From Podospora pseudocomata (taxonomy: Eukaryota; Ascomycota; Sordariomycetes; Sordariales; Podosporaceae), in the NCBI RefSeq assembly GCF_035222375.1, contig NC_085891.1:2666001-2730000 (forward strand): DNA of 64,000 nt. Reading direction: 5' to 3'. The notes beneath the pieces are model-generated. The model searched no databases, was not told the DNA's origin, and saw only the letters and a list, made by a program, of their open reading frames with translations. Positions 42,350 through 53,985 of the stretch are shown here, piece after piece. Position numbers and translations under genes: made by a program. The first letter of the stretch is position 1; every line of letters starts with the position of its first letter.

Positions 42350-43495
42350 ATGGCGACCATGGCTACTGCTGCTCGCGATATCGCGACGACCTCCTCCCCC
42401 TCTCCCGGCCGAGACAACTTAACTGCTGTAGCGGCCGCCCGGAGTGTCCCTGTGACGACCCATCCGAACAACCTGCCGACTCCCCCCAACTCGATATCTC
42501 CCAACCTGCCTCCGGTAGGCCTTCGCGCCCACCTGATGAGAGCGGGCGTCGAGCCCTCGGTCGACTCCGACCTGGAACTGCACGACCGCGACGCTCACGA
42601 CGATGAGCACTCCGGTCCGGGATCGCCCCCGTACGACTCGGCCGGAGCCATCACGTCAGCAATGCTGGCCAACTGCCACCTGCCCGAGATCCTGCTGGGT
42701 CAGGGCCCGTTGCCGATTCGCCACATTATGGGTTATCTGACCACCACGGTCCCCGGCTTCGCGGGCATCCCGCCTGCCAAAGCCCGGCGGCTGGTCGTGG
42801 CCGCGCTAGAGGGAAAGGGAAACGGTGGCGTGGGCAGTGGCCCGGATGGTGACGTAGAGTTTATCAAGGTGGGCTGGGGACGGTGGCATGCGAAGCGGAG
42901 GGGCCAGGGCAGCAGAGCTACAGCTGCCGCCTACGACCCTCCCTCGCGCCGCACGTCGCCCGGCGGGAGCTCCTACCCGACAAGCATCCCTATCAACAAG
43001 GGCGGCCCCGGGTGGCACCACTTGGACCGGTCTCGACTCGCAGCCATGCTCGGGACGAGCGCCGGCGGCGCCTCATCAGCAGCCTTCTCTCATGACGACC
43101 GTCTCAACGAAGACCGGTTCATGAACATGATGGACCACGAGGCCGACAAAATGTCGCTCGACGGATCCGGATCCGCATCGTGCTCCGAGGCGCCCGATGA
43201 GGACTTTCCCATGGACCGCGACGACCCCGAGGACGCAACCGACGACGAGGACTGGGCAGCCGTCGGTGCGGCGGCGCTTCGAGCGTCATCCTATCAGGCC
43301 CAGTCCGACAACCAAAGACACCTCTCCCCTTTCAACAACGTATATTCTTCCAGCATGCGCTCCTTCTCCGGCGGCATGGCGCGACCACCTCAGCTCAACT
43401 TCAAGATCCCACCATCGGGCTTGGCGGGAGTCATGGTGGCCGACGCACAGGAGCGCGACGCCGTGGAGGCTCTTCTTCAGCTTGGATCTGTCTAA
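42350..43495 (+). CDS. stb3: Sin3-binding protein STB3
   Basis: Single exon of 381 aa. In yeast Stb3 binds the ribosomal RNA processing element (RRPE) in growth-gene promoters and recruits the Sin3/Rpd3 deacetylase under TOR control; that role is inferred here. The first in-frame ATG is at 42350 (MATMATAARDIATTSSPSPG). The STB3 domain (about residues 95-185) includes AMLANCHLPEILLGQGPLPI, RHIMGYLTTTVPGFAGIPPA, KARRLVVAALE and VEFIKVGWGRWHAKRR. Asp/Glu-rich regions follow (DEDFPMDRDDPEDATDDED). The C-terminus, GLAGVMVADAQERDAVEALL, looks like a conserved helix. No intron is needed. Confidence 0.9.
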   Translation: MATMATAARDIATTSSPSPGRDNLTAVAAARSVPVTTHPNNLPTPPNSISPNLPPVGLRAHLMRAGVEPSVDSDLELHDRDAHDDEHSGPGSPPYDSAGAITSAMLANCHLPEILLGQGPLPIRHIMGYLTTTVPGFAGIPPAKARRLVVAALEGKGNGGVGSGPDGDVEFIKVGWGRWHAKRRGQGSRATAAAYDPPSRRTSPGGSSYPTSIPINKGGPGWHHLDRSRLAAMLGTSAGGASSAAFSHDDRLNEDRFMNMMDHEADKMSLDGSGSASCSEAPDEDFPMDRDDPEDATDDEDWAAVGAAALRASSYQAQSDNQRHLSPFNNVYSSSMRSFSGGMARPPQLNFKIPPSGLAGVMVADAQERDAVEALLQLGSV

Positions 43496-46220
43496 TAGCA
43501 TCTTTTATCTGCATATCTGGCTCGGCGTTTTCAACAAGTGGGCGGGGCAAGCATTCATCATCATCATCACATCTTCACTCATATCACGAACACAAACCAA
43601 CCATTCGACAAACAAACCACAATACATATACATACAATTCCCTGTCGTTTGGTTGGCGAGTTGTTCTGGGAAGCGGGGCAGGGGGAGTAGGGTTGGTTTC
43701 ACTTCTTTTCTCAGGGCGCCGGAGGCTTTGTTAATACCTTTTTTTATTTATTAAAGCCTGGATGTTGTGCACCAGGAAACATTTATAATTCATGGTTCTC
43801 AGGTGGTAAAAGAAAGAGAAGGGATGACACATGGAATGAACTTTGATATCTTTGGGCTTTTTTGGGGGGGGGATTGGGGAAGGTAAACATGGAATCGGGG
43901 AAGCAAAACATCAGGCATGGCAATTCTCTCGAATTTCCTTCTTCCTCGAACACAATCAAAACCCACACAACACACTATTTACTACAACACACTTTACACA
44001 GCATATTCTTTTCTCTTCTCACATTTGTTGGGGTTAGGTTTTTCCTTTTTTTCTCCCTTCTTCCTTTCACGATGGGGGGGCGTTTCCGGTTATTTTCGGC
44101 GCAGGACGACAGGGGCTGGGAACATTTGCAACAACGCACTTTCTTCATCACACAACTCTCAACTCCATTATTGCAACACGCTTGCTTCACTTTATCACAC
44201 CGCTGCTGCGGGACGGGACGGTGGGGAGGGGGGGGGGCCGCTAAGGACAACACATCAACAACACCACCAAACACAATCCACAATTGGGCATTGTTTTTCT
44301 TTGTACCATCTCGATTCCTTTCTTTCTTTTTCGTTCTGCTGCTGCGTGGTTCGTTTGTTGACAAGGGGGCATCTTTTTTTTTTAATAGCGGTCACCGACT
44401 TTCTGGATTGACACTTGACAGGGGGGGAAGTGCACCCAAGCTTCGGATCGTCAAGCCGAGAAAGGAATGGTGTTTCTCCACAAGCCTCAAAGGGGGTGGT
44501 GGTTTTGACGGCGGCACGACCCGCCAATAACACTAGCCCTCTTTTTTTCTGGGGCGGGCGGGTATGGAGTTCCGGTGAGCTGGCACTGGGGCGGGCCAGC
44601 GAGATTCTATGCAAATGCACGATGGTACCTTGGGGGGAAAGATGATCTAAGGCATTGAGACCTGAGGGGAGCTAAAGACGGGCACCAGGCACAGGCACAG
44701 GCACAGGCACAGAAGAGAAAGAAAGAAAGCGAGAATTGTTGGACCGAGAGAAACCGAGCTTGTTGATGGGCGTGATTGGACCGACTGATTTGAAGGCTTG
44801 ATCAAAGGGGGCAATTTGACTGATTGATGTGATTATTCTGGTCTTGGTGTTTTGTGGGCTCTTTGTTTTGTTCTGTGGCACTGCGTGTTGGTGATGGTGA
44901 AAGTGGTTACGTGCATATACATGCATATATATATATATATATATGTTTCTTTTGTGAGAAGCTGGGGGTTTTGACATTGAGGTTGGTTTAGGATGTTTTT
45001 AATTATGAGGCATGATGGAATGGGTGAAGGCGGAGAGAGAGAGACTGGGGGATTACTGATGCTTGGACCTTGAGCCCTTGGTTTTGTTTGCTACGATCAG
45101 GACCTTACTTACATTCTGTTTGGGGATATATACCACAGAAGCTTAGCTACACCTCGTGTGCTCGGTCACAAAGACAACAACAAACTAGAACAAGAAAAAA
45201 GAACAAAATACCAAAGGACAAATAAAGCATATTACATGTCGCACGATTTTTCTCTTGTCTGTTGTTGTGGTTGATAGCAGAGTTCCAGCGAATAATTCTC
45301 CCGTAGGACCGGTACCGGAAATCAAAAGCCGGTCCCGGACTGCCGGACGGAGGGGGGCGGGTACCGGGGGAGCCGGGGCGGGTCAGCCGGGCCCAGGCAA
45401 AACTCCAGCTCAACAAACATTCTTGGCTTTTCGCTTGTCTGGTGGGTAGGGTTTCGGGATATTTGTGGACTTTTGTGGAGGAGGAAGATCCACTAAGTTG
45501 TGGTGGTGGGTGGATGTATTGGGCGAGATCCTTGATCGGGATCGACGTTTACAATGAGCTGGGAATGATCAACGGCTTTTTTTGACGGTTCAAGATTTTG
45601 TATGCACAGGTAATTCACCTATCGCAACATTGTGTGAAATTGATCTTGGGGAGAAAGAAGTGGTTTAACCCCCCTCATGAAGTGGCAGATCGAGAGGAAC
45701 GGCAGATAGAGGATGTTCAAAGATCTCGATTTCGAGATCCATAGTGGAGAGGTCATTGTGGAGGAGCTCGCAACAACACTGTGTGGAAACATTGTGGGGG
45801 GGTGAAGGTGTGTGTTATCAGATTATGCTGGCATCTGCTGATGTGTTTACACATGGCATGACGCGGGGACAAAGCGGGCTTCGGTTTCAATACCTCTTCA
45901 AAATATTTGTGTGTGAAATTCGCACGGGGGGGAAAAAAACCCTAACTTCCCCAACCTGGAGACGAGAAAAAAGGGGGGTGGGCGACGGGTTTTGATACCA
46001 TCGCCATGCTCTCTGGCAGTCCTAAATAGGAATGAGAGAGGATGGTACAAGGTATAAGAACCTTGAAAGAGAGTCTGGGGTGGGAGAAAGTGACGTAGTA
46101 GGTGGGATGGGGATGGCATGGGAAAAATTAAAGATGATGGTGCTTGAAACTACCTATCCACAAGTTCAGTTCATATGGGGTGGTGGTTGTAAATGGGAAA
46201 GTTGAAAAAAGAATATCAAG
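43496..46220. other. 2.7-kb intergenic region
   Basis: Low-complexity and G-rich stretches, GGCACA-type repeats near 44680-44710 and an (AT)n tract near 44926-44944. Open frames here have skewed composition and no family resemblance. Confidence 0.45.
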
Positions 46221-46310
46221 TGCGGTTTATGTGGATCGAACACATGACCTTCAGATTTGTTGATTGAAGTGGACTTCAGTCTGACGCTCTCCCAACTGAG
46301 CTAAACCCGC
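46221..46310 (-). tRNA. tRNA-Phe(GAA) with 17-nt intron
   Basis: The mature 73-nt sequence appears identical to that of the copy at 19624-19715, with a GAA anticodon and the same acceptor-stem G5-A68 mismatch. The intron is 17 nt and differs completely from the 19-nt one. Same strand, 26.5 kb away. Confidence 0.93.
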
Positions 46311-46865
46311 TTTTGATGATGGTGTTGGGGGAGGGAATAGTGCATATGAGGGTATTGTCAGCTTCATCAAGTTGCACAAACAAAGCGCTCCTTTGCTTGC
46401 TTCTCAAGTCTCAACATGCAGCTGTGTTTGGGTTCACCCTCTAGCCAAATACTCACTGTGTCAACAACACCTCAAGTGATTGTTGATTTTAAGCTTTGTT
46501 TTTGTATTAGAGGAGAGTTCCCCGATCAAACCATGACCTCTCTACACACCCCCTTAGCAATAAAAATACAGCTCTTCCTCATACAACATAACCCCCCTTT
46601 CTCTCCTACTCCAGATCATAACCATCCATCCACCCACCCAACCGACCAGCAGCACCAATGCTTCCTTGTCCACCAACCAACAAAACCATAAAAACCAGAG
46701 TGCCGTAACGCCAATGCTATGATGCACATACACCACCCTCTTATGCACCCTCCGAAACGCAATGTATCTTTTTGGTACAGTCAACCACACCAATCCCACC
46801 ATTTTCCCTCGTACCCCTTCCATCCCCTTTTGCTATCCCCCCAATTCGCCACAACTCTCACGCCC
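46311..46865. other. Intergenic, 3' flank of TIM14
   Basis: No gene recognised between the tRNA and the TIM14 stop. Confidence 0.4.
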
Positions 46866-47307
46866 CTACGAAGAAGTAGTCTTCTCCAAAAACTCCTTCG
46901 CCTCATTCACCTTGGTCGCCAAGTACGGACTCCCCCCGCGATCAGGATGGTTGAGCAGCATCAGCGTCCTGTGCGCCTTCCTGACCTTGTCCTTTGTGAT
47001 GGAGCTCTCCTGAAGCGACAGGATCAGCGCCGCCTCGCGCTTGTTCATCCTGGGCTCGAAGCCGCCCTTGTAAAAGGCTTTGCCGAGGGCGCCGACGCCG
47101 CCGCGGGAGCGACGCCAGGCTACGAGGCCTGCTCTGCCCTATACCGAGAAATTAGCGAGGTGTTTTGCGATAGATATAGATAGAGGGACATACGAGGAAG
47201 GCAGCAACTGCTACTCCTGCGCCGATGGCTACTGCGGACATTTCGGATTCGGGTTTGCTGGTTTGTTGAGACGAGGTTTGGGGTGTCTGCGCGGGGGCTT
47301 TGGACAT
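46866..47307 (-). CDS. pam18: TIM14/PAM18 J-protein of the mitochondrial import motor
   Basis: Inner-membrane J-protein that stimulates mtHsp70 during matrix protein import. Exons are 47307-47194 and 47138-46866 with a 55-nt intron, giving 128 aa. A hydrophilic start ([20 protein letters not shown]) is followed by one membrane segment ([19 protein letters not shown]). The matrix J-domain then begins with [20 protein letters not shown] and carries the HPD signature in [20 protein letters not shown]. It ends [12 protein letters not shown], as in fungal TIM14. The frame has no ATG upstream of 47307; an internal Met (MSAVAIGAG) could be an alternative start. PAM18 proteins usually begin shortly before the membrane segment, so the extra 22 residues are uncertain. 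Confidence 0.9.
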
Positions 47308-47648
47308 GTAGCGGTTGGAATGCGACAAGCGGATATTACTTTCGCGCGTTGTGGTGGTGGCGGTGGTTGTCGTCGTCGGGTGGTGCGATGTGGTGGACGG
47401 TGACGATGATGACGGCAAGCAATGGAATCAACTTTTTTGACCAGGGGTTTGCGATTTGCGAAAAGTCGCAGAAGTCGGGATTTGCCGCCCGCTTGCCGGC
47501 CGGTGACTGGCTGAAATTTTTACAATGTTACGGGTATTTCACTGAAACAATGCAATAAAAAGCGGGGATGGACGGGTTCTCGGCATTTTGACACATGCTT
47601 CCCATTACAGTAACTTTGCGAGTATTAGGACATCACAACTGAAACTCA
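47308..47648. other. Intergenic between TIM14 and the DUF3602 gene
   Basis: Both flanking genes are on the minus strand, so this holds the TIM14 promoter and the DUF3602 gene 3' UTR. Nothing else recognised. Confidence 0.4.
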
Positions 47649-48202
47649 TCACTCCTCCGGCCCAGGCCTATGGTATGCCCCCGGCGGCTTGCCCAGCTGA
47701 TCTTCGACTTCCTTCAGCACCTTCATCTCCATCTCCTCCTCCGCCAACTTTTTCCGCTGCTCGTCTTCCGGCGTCGGCAAGTCCGCCCCTGGGATGGCAG
47801 CCGCTCCGTAATTACCTGCCCCACCACGGCCAGTCCCGCCGGTCTTTTGACGGGTTGCTATGCTTGCGGCGACGGCCTTTTTGGTGCGCTCCGCGTCTTC
47901 GGACTGCTGCTTGGCCGAGGCAGCCGTGTCTGCTGCGCCGTAGAAGTTGCCGGCTCCTCCTCTGCCGCCGCGGGAATAGGGGACGGGGGCGGGTTGTTGC
48001 TGGATGGTGGTGGCAGTCTTGGTGAGGTCGGCTTGGGCTTCGAGGTCCTTTGTGGTGTTAGTTCAAGTACAAATATGACAAACTAGGAGTGATAACTCAC
48101 AGCAGAAGCCTCCGAAGCCTTCTGGACATCCTCTATATCCTTCTTGCTGTAATAGTTGCCAGCCCCACCACGGCCCGTACGACGAAATACGTCGTCGGAC
48201 AT
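47649..48202 (-). CDS. DUF3602 (Par32-like) GRGGAGN-repeat protein
   Basis: Exons 48202-48101 and 48047-47649 give 166 aa; the intron is 53 nt with a ctaac branch site and an AAG acceptor. Three copies of the DUF3602 signature are present: TGRGGAGNYY, GGRGGAGNFYGAA and GTGRGGAGNYGAAA. Between them are charged, Ala/Gln-rich linkers. Yeast Par32, the best-known member, is a phosphoprotein that acts in rapamycin response and ammonium-transport control. That role cannot be transferred with confidence. The protein has no membrane segment and looks disordered. It ends KPPGAYHRPGPEE. Confidence 0.87.
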
Positions 48203-49906
48203 GTTGCAAGATCAGCAGCAATTGAGAACTCAAAAAATGGGTTTATTCTAGGCCAATTGATACACTAGGTTTTGAGATGTAAGAGTCAAGAGTTTCATTC
48301 CCATGAGCTGAAAAAAAGGGGGCAAAAGGTGGTAAGTGAGGTTCAGGCGTAGTAGGTAGTCCCTTCCCTTATCCCTCTTATCAGTTACACCCCTCACTTT
48401 TGAGACTCCTTATCGCAAGTCACCTCATTCATTCACTCATGAAATTCAACTGCCAAGCTGATATCCCACCTCTTGGAGGTTGATCACCACACTGGGCGTA
48501 CGTATTCTTACTCGACGCCACAATTTGGATTTTGGAAGGAGCACATGATGAAGAAGAGGGAAAATTGCGAGATCTGAGTTGGTTATGCATAGGTGGCTGA
48601 GGGAATTTGGGTTGAGGTGGTGTGTGAATGTCGTAATGTTCACACAAGGCTGGGAAAAAAAAAAAAAGAAGAATATGTCTGCCGAAGACGGACGGTTGGG
48701 ATATGCCTTAGTTTTCCAAGGTCGCTCATGCAAGACCGAATGGAGCAAAGAATTCCAGTGTCACTTGTGTATACGTGCTGTTTCCGTGAATAGGAAGGTC
48801 ATTTCAAATCCATCGGAGAAGCCCGGCTCGTGAAAAGCTGAGGAGGGGGCAGTGTTCCATAACTCCCCAATCCCCAAAGTCTTCCCAAATTCAAGCCACA
48901 CATCATGAACCACACCTCCTCCGTTCACCGGGACCTTTGATATATCAATTGTGGCAAACGCAGGTGTCAACACGCAACAAGTCTGTTATTGTCCTCAGCT
49001 TTCCAAACCATCTTATTTTAGGAACCCTCCGTCACGGAGAGAATTCCAGCTTTTAGATTTTCTCCTAATGCAAAGACCACCGGAATCGCCGGCCAAGCTA
49101 TAAAACCCATCCGGAAAGCCAAAAAAAGGTCTCATTCCCAACCACGGTATCGGTAATTTTCCAGAAACACACCTTTTCCTGTCGCGTGGCACGTATGTTA
49201 GTCAGGTACAGGAACCGTCGTGTTGTCAGCCCTGAAAAAAAGGGTGAGCTACTGTTTACCTACATGCATGCTGACTTACAGCATGAAATCAATGGCGACA
49301 TAATCATCCCTTCACAGGAACGCTGGTACCTGTCGTTGTTGTTTACGTGTATGTCTCTATATGTAAGTGTTGCTATTTTCTACCTCATCCCCACAAATGA
49401 TATTCCTTGCCCATATGCCTCGCTACTTCCAGCCGAGTGAGCTACAGAAAACACCCGAGCCGACCGATCGATCGATCACCCTCCGGAGCTGGTCGATCCC
49501 TGGGTGAAATAGAACCGCAACCTTGCTAGGTGCCGTTGCGGGTTTTCGAAAACCGTTTAAAAATCCGGGAGTCTCGGTGATAGAAGGAAAAAAAGAAAGA
49601 AAAAAAGCGGTTCGTTCCTGGTGATGATTCCAATGCCACCCATCTTCCAACTTTTTACCGTGTACATAGTACTAGTGTACCTAGACAGTGCCAATTCATA
49701 GGGATTATTCCGTCCTACCCAAAAGAGAAGGCAGCTGTCGTGGCTGTCGAAAAGAAAAAGTCAGCTGGCCGCTTTTCTCAAAGTCATTTGCCCCTCGTCT
49801 TCCATGGCACTGCACACACACTTCTCTAAACGGGTGTGAGTGAGTGAGTGAGGATGGTTTCCTGCGCCATGTCACCCGAGGCTACATGAATAGGCATGTG
49901 GCTGGC

Positions 49907-49908
49907 TT

Positions 49909-49944
<36 letters not shown>
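49907..49944. repeat. T22-A16 palindrome
   Basis: A run of 22 T is directly followed by 16 A, a self-complementary tract. It could be a poly(A)-like remnant at each end of a fold-back, or a slippage product. Confidence 0.85.
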
Positions 49945-52214
49945 GGACAACATATGCCTCCTTACCTCAGCAGGGGGGTTTTGGTCTCAAAAGGTATTCG
50001 GATTCTAGAAGTGTGGGTGTCAGACTAAACAAGAGGTGGTGGTACACATCGGGTCTTCATGCTTAAATGCGCCCTGTGGTACCGGGCAAGGGAGATGTTG
50101 TTAGATTTGTTTGATGGCCAGGTTATTAGGGTTTGCTGTGATGGCCATTGTTTTTGTTCCGGCGAATGCCCTTGTCTGCTTCTTTGAAACGCAACGGCAA
50201 CTCCTCCTCTCTGGTCACTCTGATGAACCGGCACTCGGTTTCTGCCTGTCCGGCAGAAATGAAAGGCCCTGGTTTGTTAGCAACAAAGAAGACACATCAC
50301 AATCCGACGTAGCAATCCCATGTTGTGGACCGACAAATATGTGCCTGAAAGAGAGCCCGATGACAAGGGCAGGCAAGCAAGGGCAGACGACCGAGTGATG
50401 AGATCTCGAGCCACGTTGTGTGGCTTGCCAGTGGTCTGGCAAAGGAGATCTCTTGGTTCCAGTTCCGTGCCGTCTTCTGAGGATAAAAATTTTCTTCTTC
50501 GGAGATTCGACTTGTCAGCAAGCCAAAAAGTCAATGGTTGGTCTCGGATTGGCGTCGTCTAAGAGCGAGGTAGCAGTGATGCCGTCCAACTGCTTTGGTG
50601 AGGCGGCGTAGATAGTGGGGACATTGTGTTAGGTGAAGCTGTATGTAGAGCTATGTACACACACTACTAGCCTTGGGAGGAAAAAAAAGTGTGGAAAGCT
50701 AGGCACGCACGAAGGCCAGTCTGGCCCGTCTTGTTTCCCCTTGATCCACGACCCGGTGATCTCGACGATTGGCCGGTATGTACCCATTTTCCAGGACTGT
50801 GGGACACTCTCGCCGACAGCGACTGGAGCCCCGTCAAAAGAAAAAGAACCGAATCGGGTGAAAGAGGGGGTTGCGTGCTCCGAGGTTATTGGTCAAGCGG
50901 CTGGTGTTGTGTCGGGAGTGGATGTGCGGAGTGCTGAAAGGACTCGAGCTCGCTTTGTTCTTGCTTAAGATACTCCGCAGGATATATAGATACCGGTAGG
51001 TATGTATGTAGCTGTAGGCCTGGCTGGATTATAAGTGGTGGTGGTCAATTGGTGAGCCGAGAATGGGGACCGATATCCCCCTTCATTCTGTCAAAGTCAA
51101 TTGGTGTCGTTTCAACTGACAAGTCCCTACCTTATGCCTCAAATATGTTTTCTTCCAGTGAGGGGCATGGATGTCTGTTCCTGGTGCGCCAGTTCCTTGA
51201 GTTGAAGCTGGCGCGCTGCATGAACCACCCGAGGGAGTTAAAAGCGGAGGCTTTGGCCTTGTGCAGGGAGGGGGTGTTGTTAGCGCCGATGACAGCCCCG
51301 ATGCACAGTGCGACCGCTCGGCTTCAAGGATAAAATGTGGATCTTTGCCAGTTGTGAAGTTGGCACGTTGATAAGACAGTCGAACAAAGATAAAGAGACA
51401 ATTGTAATGGGTCTCTGCTGTGTCTAGAATCATAAAAAGTTTCAGAGCAACAATTCCGCAGTGACACGTTTGCAGTTGTTGCTTTACGTTCTGAAAAACT
51501 TCCAACCCAGGTTTCTCATGGCTTGGATCCTTACTGTGCAAGATAGATGTATACAACGGCTGAGCTAAAGAATGGTCTGAATCAATGAGTGTGGTTGTCA
51601 GATTTGGGAAAAGACTCATGTGCTTTGAATAGGTAGTGCCTCCTACGATTGTTGAGAGTCTATTTCAACTCAGTTTATCCTATTATTTCTCTAATTTGTG
51701 CTGAATGGCCTCACTGCCGAGAGCTTCATGAGGAGAAGCTTGGCTCCACAGCACCTCATGACCCCATCCAGATCCAGCCCCTCTTCCCAGCAATGGCTTT
51801 CAAGCTAGGAAAGATGGCGATCCCGGATGGGGAACACGACAGGCGGGGTACATAAGTAGCGACATGCGGGTATCATCAAGCTTGCGTTCCTGTTCCTAGG
51901 CCGGTAGCATAGCTATCACAACACTATTCCTCTGCCGTGACTTTTTTTTTTTTTGGCATTTGGCGAGCACCACTGTGGCAAGCGTCAACTGATGTTGCTT
52001 ACGAAACTGACCGAGGGAATTGTGCAATTCGGTCACTGAACAGAGAGAGAAACCCATTGAGTCATTGTGGAGACGGACATTTCTTAGCCATGGCTCAGGA
52101 CTCGTGACACGGCGACAGCTGCCACCGCTTTGTCCCAAGCAAGGCATTCCAAGTTCCATTCAGAGGGGGTCACACGGCGGTTGCTACACCGAGGCCGCGT
52201 CTGCACGGAGAGGG

Positions 52215-52216
<2 letters not shown>

Positions 52217-52262
<46 letters not shown>
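52217..52262. repeat. (GA)n microsatellite
   Basis: About 46 bp of AG dinucleotides within the gene-free stretch. Confidence 0.9.
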
Positions 52263-52269
<7 letters not shown>

Positions 52270-53985
52270 CAGACCGAAGCAGGATGTAGAGCCCGGTGTT
52301 CTACAGTACATAAATGTCCAAAATGTTGAGAATGGGCGATCTGAACCGAGTTCGGCATGGCAGGTCCCAGATCAACAGCGATTTTCTTGCTCCGATAGCC
52401 CATAGCAAAAAGCTTATCTCGATCCGGGAGACCCTCCATGCACATCACCACAAGGTGAAGAGACAGATATCCAGATGCCGAGCCAATTCCAATATCGGCT
52501 TCACACCACCCACCTTATGGAAAAGGGCATCCCAATCAGCTAGCTTCCCCAGCCTGCAGTTGAGTTGACGCTGTTGCACGCAGGGACGGACAGGCAACTT
52601 CCAGAAACAGTCGCAATATTGGCCCACCACTGTCCATGGTCACCCGCACCAGCTTTCCTACAGTGCATGCATCAGGTAGGTGGTCCTTATGTGCAGTTTT
52701 TGCGCAGCTGGCAGCAGACCCGAGAGGCCAGCTGACGCATTCGGCAAGGGCATGAAGATTGGTGTTCCAAGTTATCTTCACTGTTCACTGTTCACGGCTT
52801 TGGGTCTGTACCAATCGAGATGCCACCTACTCCAGACGCAGCACCAGTGTCCGAGGTGGTAAAGGTACTACTAGGTTTGGCACCTGGCCTCTCCCTGAGA
52901 AAGCTCAAGGGGGGTGAGAGAAGGGGTTGCAAACCAGGGCAGGCCGGACTCTTTGTGGGCCACGTACCCCGATCGTACCCCCGGGCCCCGACCTCCTTTG
53001 GCTTTCGTTGTTGCTTGCAATTCGCACCCCTTCCACGGCCGTCCAAGGCCAGCCAGCCAGCCAGGCTCTTTTTCAGGTTGGATGAATTATGCATGCGTTG
53101 CCAGTGCTGAGGGCTGTCAGTTTCAACACAGTGCACCTAGCCAGGTCAGGTATCTTATTACTAGGTAGGTGGTCTGGTAGGGAACCAGTGGTGTGTCTAG
53201 CCTCCCGCCAAACACACAGCGGCGGCTTGTCTTGTCTTGTCCAGTCTTTGTGAACAAAAAATCCCCCTTTTTACAGATTATTTTTTTTCTGCACCCTTTT
53301 TTTTTTTTTTTTTTTTTTTGGAGACAGGGCTCAGCGATTGAATCATTCAACATCGATTTTCCATTGCCTTGTTTCCGTCGCATGCCACGCGCCCCGCCTC
53401 CTCCACCCCAGCAATCGTCAAGCCTAGCTTACAATCCATCCCTCCTGGCGGCCCATTCTTTTGTTCAGTCTGTGCCGTGACCTACGGCAGGCACAGCCAC
53501 TCAGGTTTACCTGCTCGCATCATCTCCTGTTATTGATATTGTTATTATTTTTTTGGTTCCTTCCACCTTTCTCCAGAAGCAATTGGAAATTATTATTTTC
53601 TTTCGGCGATCTCTCATCTTCTGGACAAATATCACGGCGGAGCATCGAGATTGGCTGAAGAGTCACCCACACCCCCCCTGGACCATACCCTAGCACCCTC
53701 TCTCCTAAGCTGCTACGCCCGAAATTATTATTGCTCCCCGCGCTTGGAATCTCGACGGGCCATCCCAAACACTGGACATAACCACCAACACCTTTTCGTG
53801 AACCTCTCCCCTTGCCGCCACCGACACACTTTCACAGCGTCTCACCACACCAGCGCACGCCTTCTGATCAGCACTCTCTATTTTTCTTTTTCTTCTTCTC
53901 TTTTTTTTGGTAACTTGTTGTGTTTGGATACAGTAGTAGGTTGCCAGAGCTGTGCAGCCAGTTGGATTACTGCACCGCTTTCGCA

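Larger units (their letters stand above)
48203..53985. other. 5.8-kb region between divergent genes, no gene recognised
   Basis: Several ATG-started frames exist (for example 51619-51083, minus, 178 codons) but none resembles a protein family or has normal codon use. The stretch has a T22A16 palindrome (49907-49944), a (GA)n tract (52217-52262), C/T-rich blocks near 53280-53320 and short GGTAGGT-type repeats. It probably holds the long promoter of the C2H2 gene at 53986. Confidence 0.5.

Noticed and set aside
43862-44530. 222-codon plus-strand frame after STB3
   Set aside because: Dominated by Phe/Gly from T- and G-runs; no ATG-based conserved protein pattern.
51083-51619. 178-codon minus-strand frame with an ATG
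   Set aside because: No family resemblance, non-coding-like composition and no splice or neighbour support.
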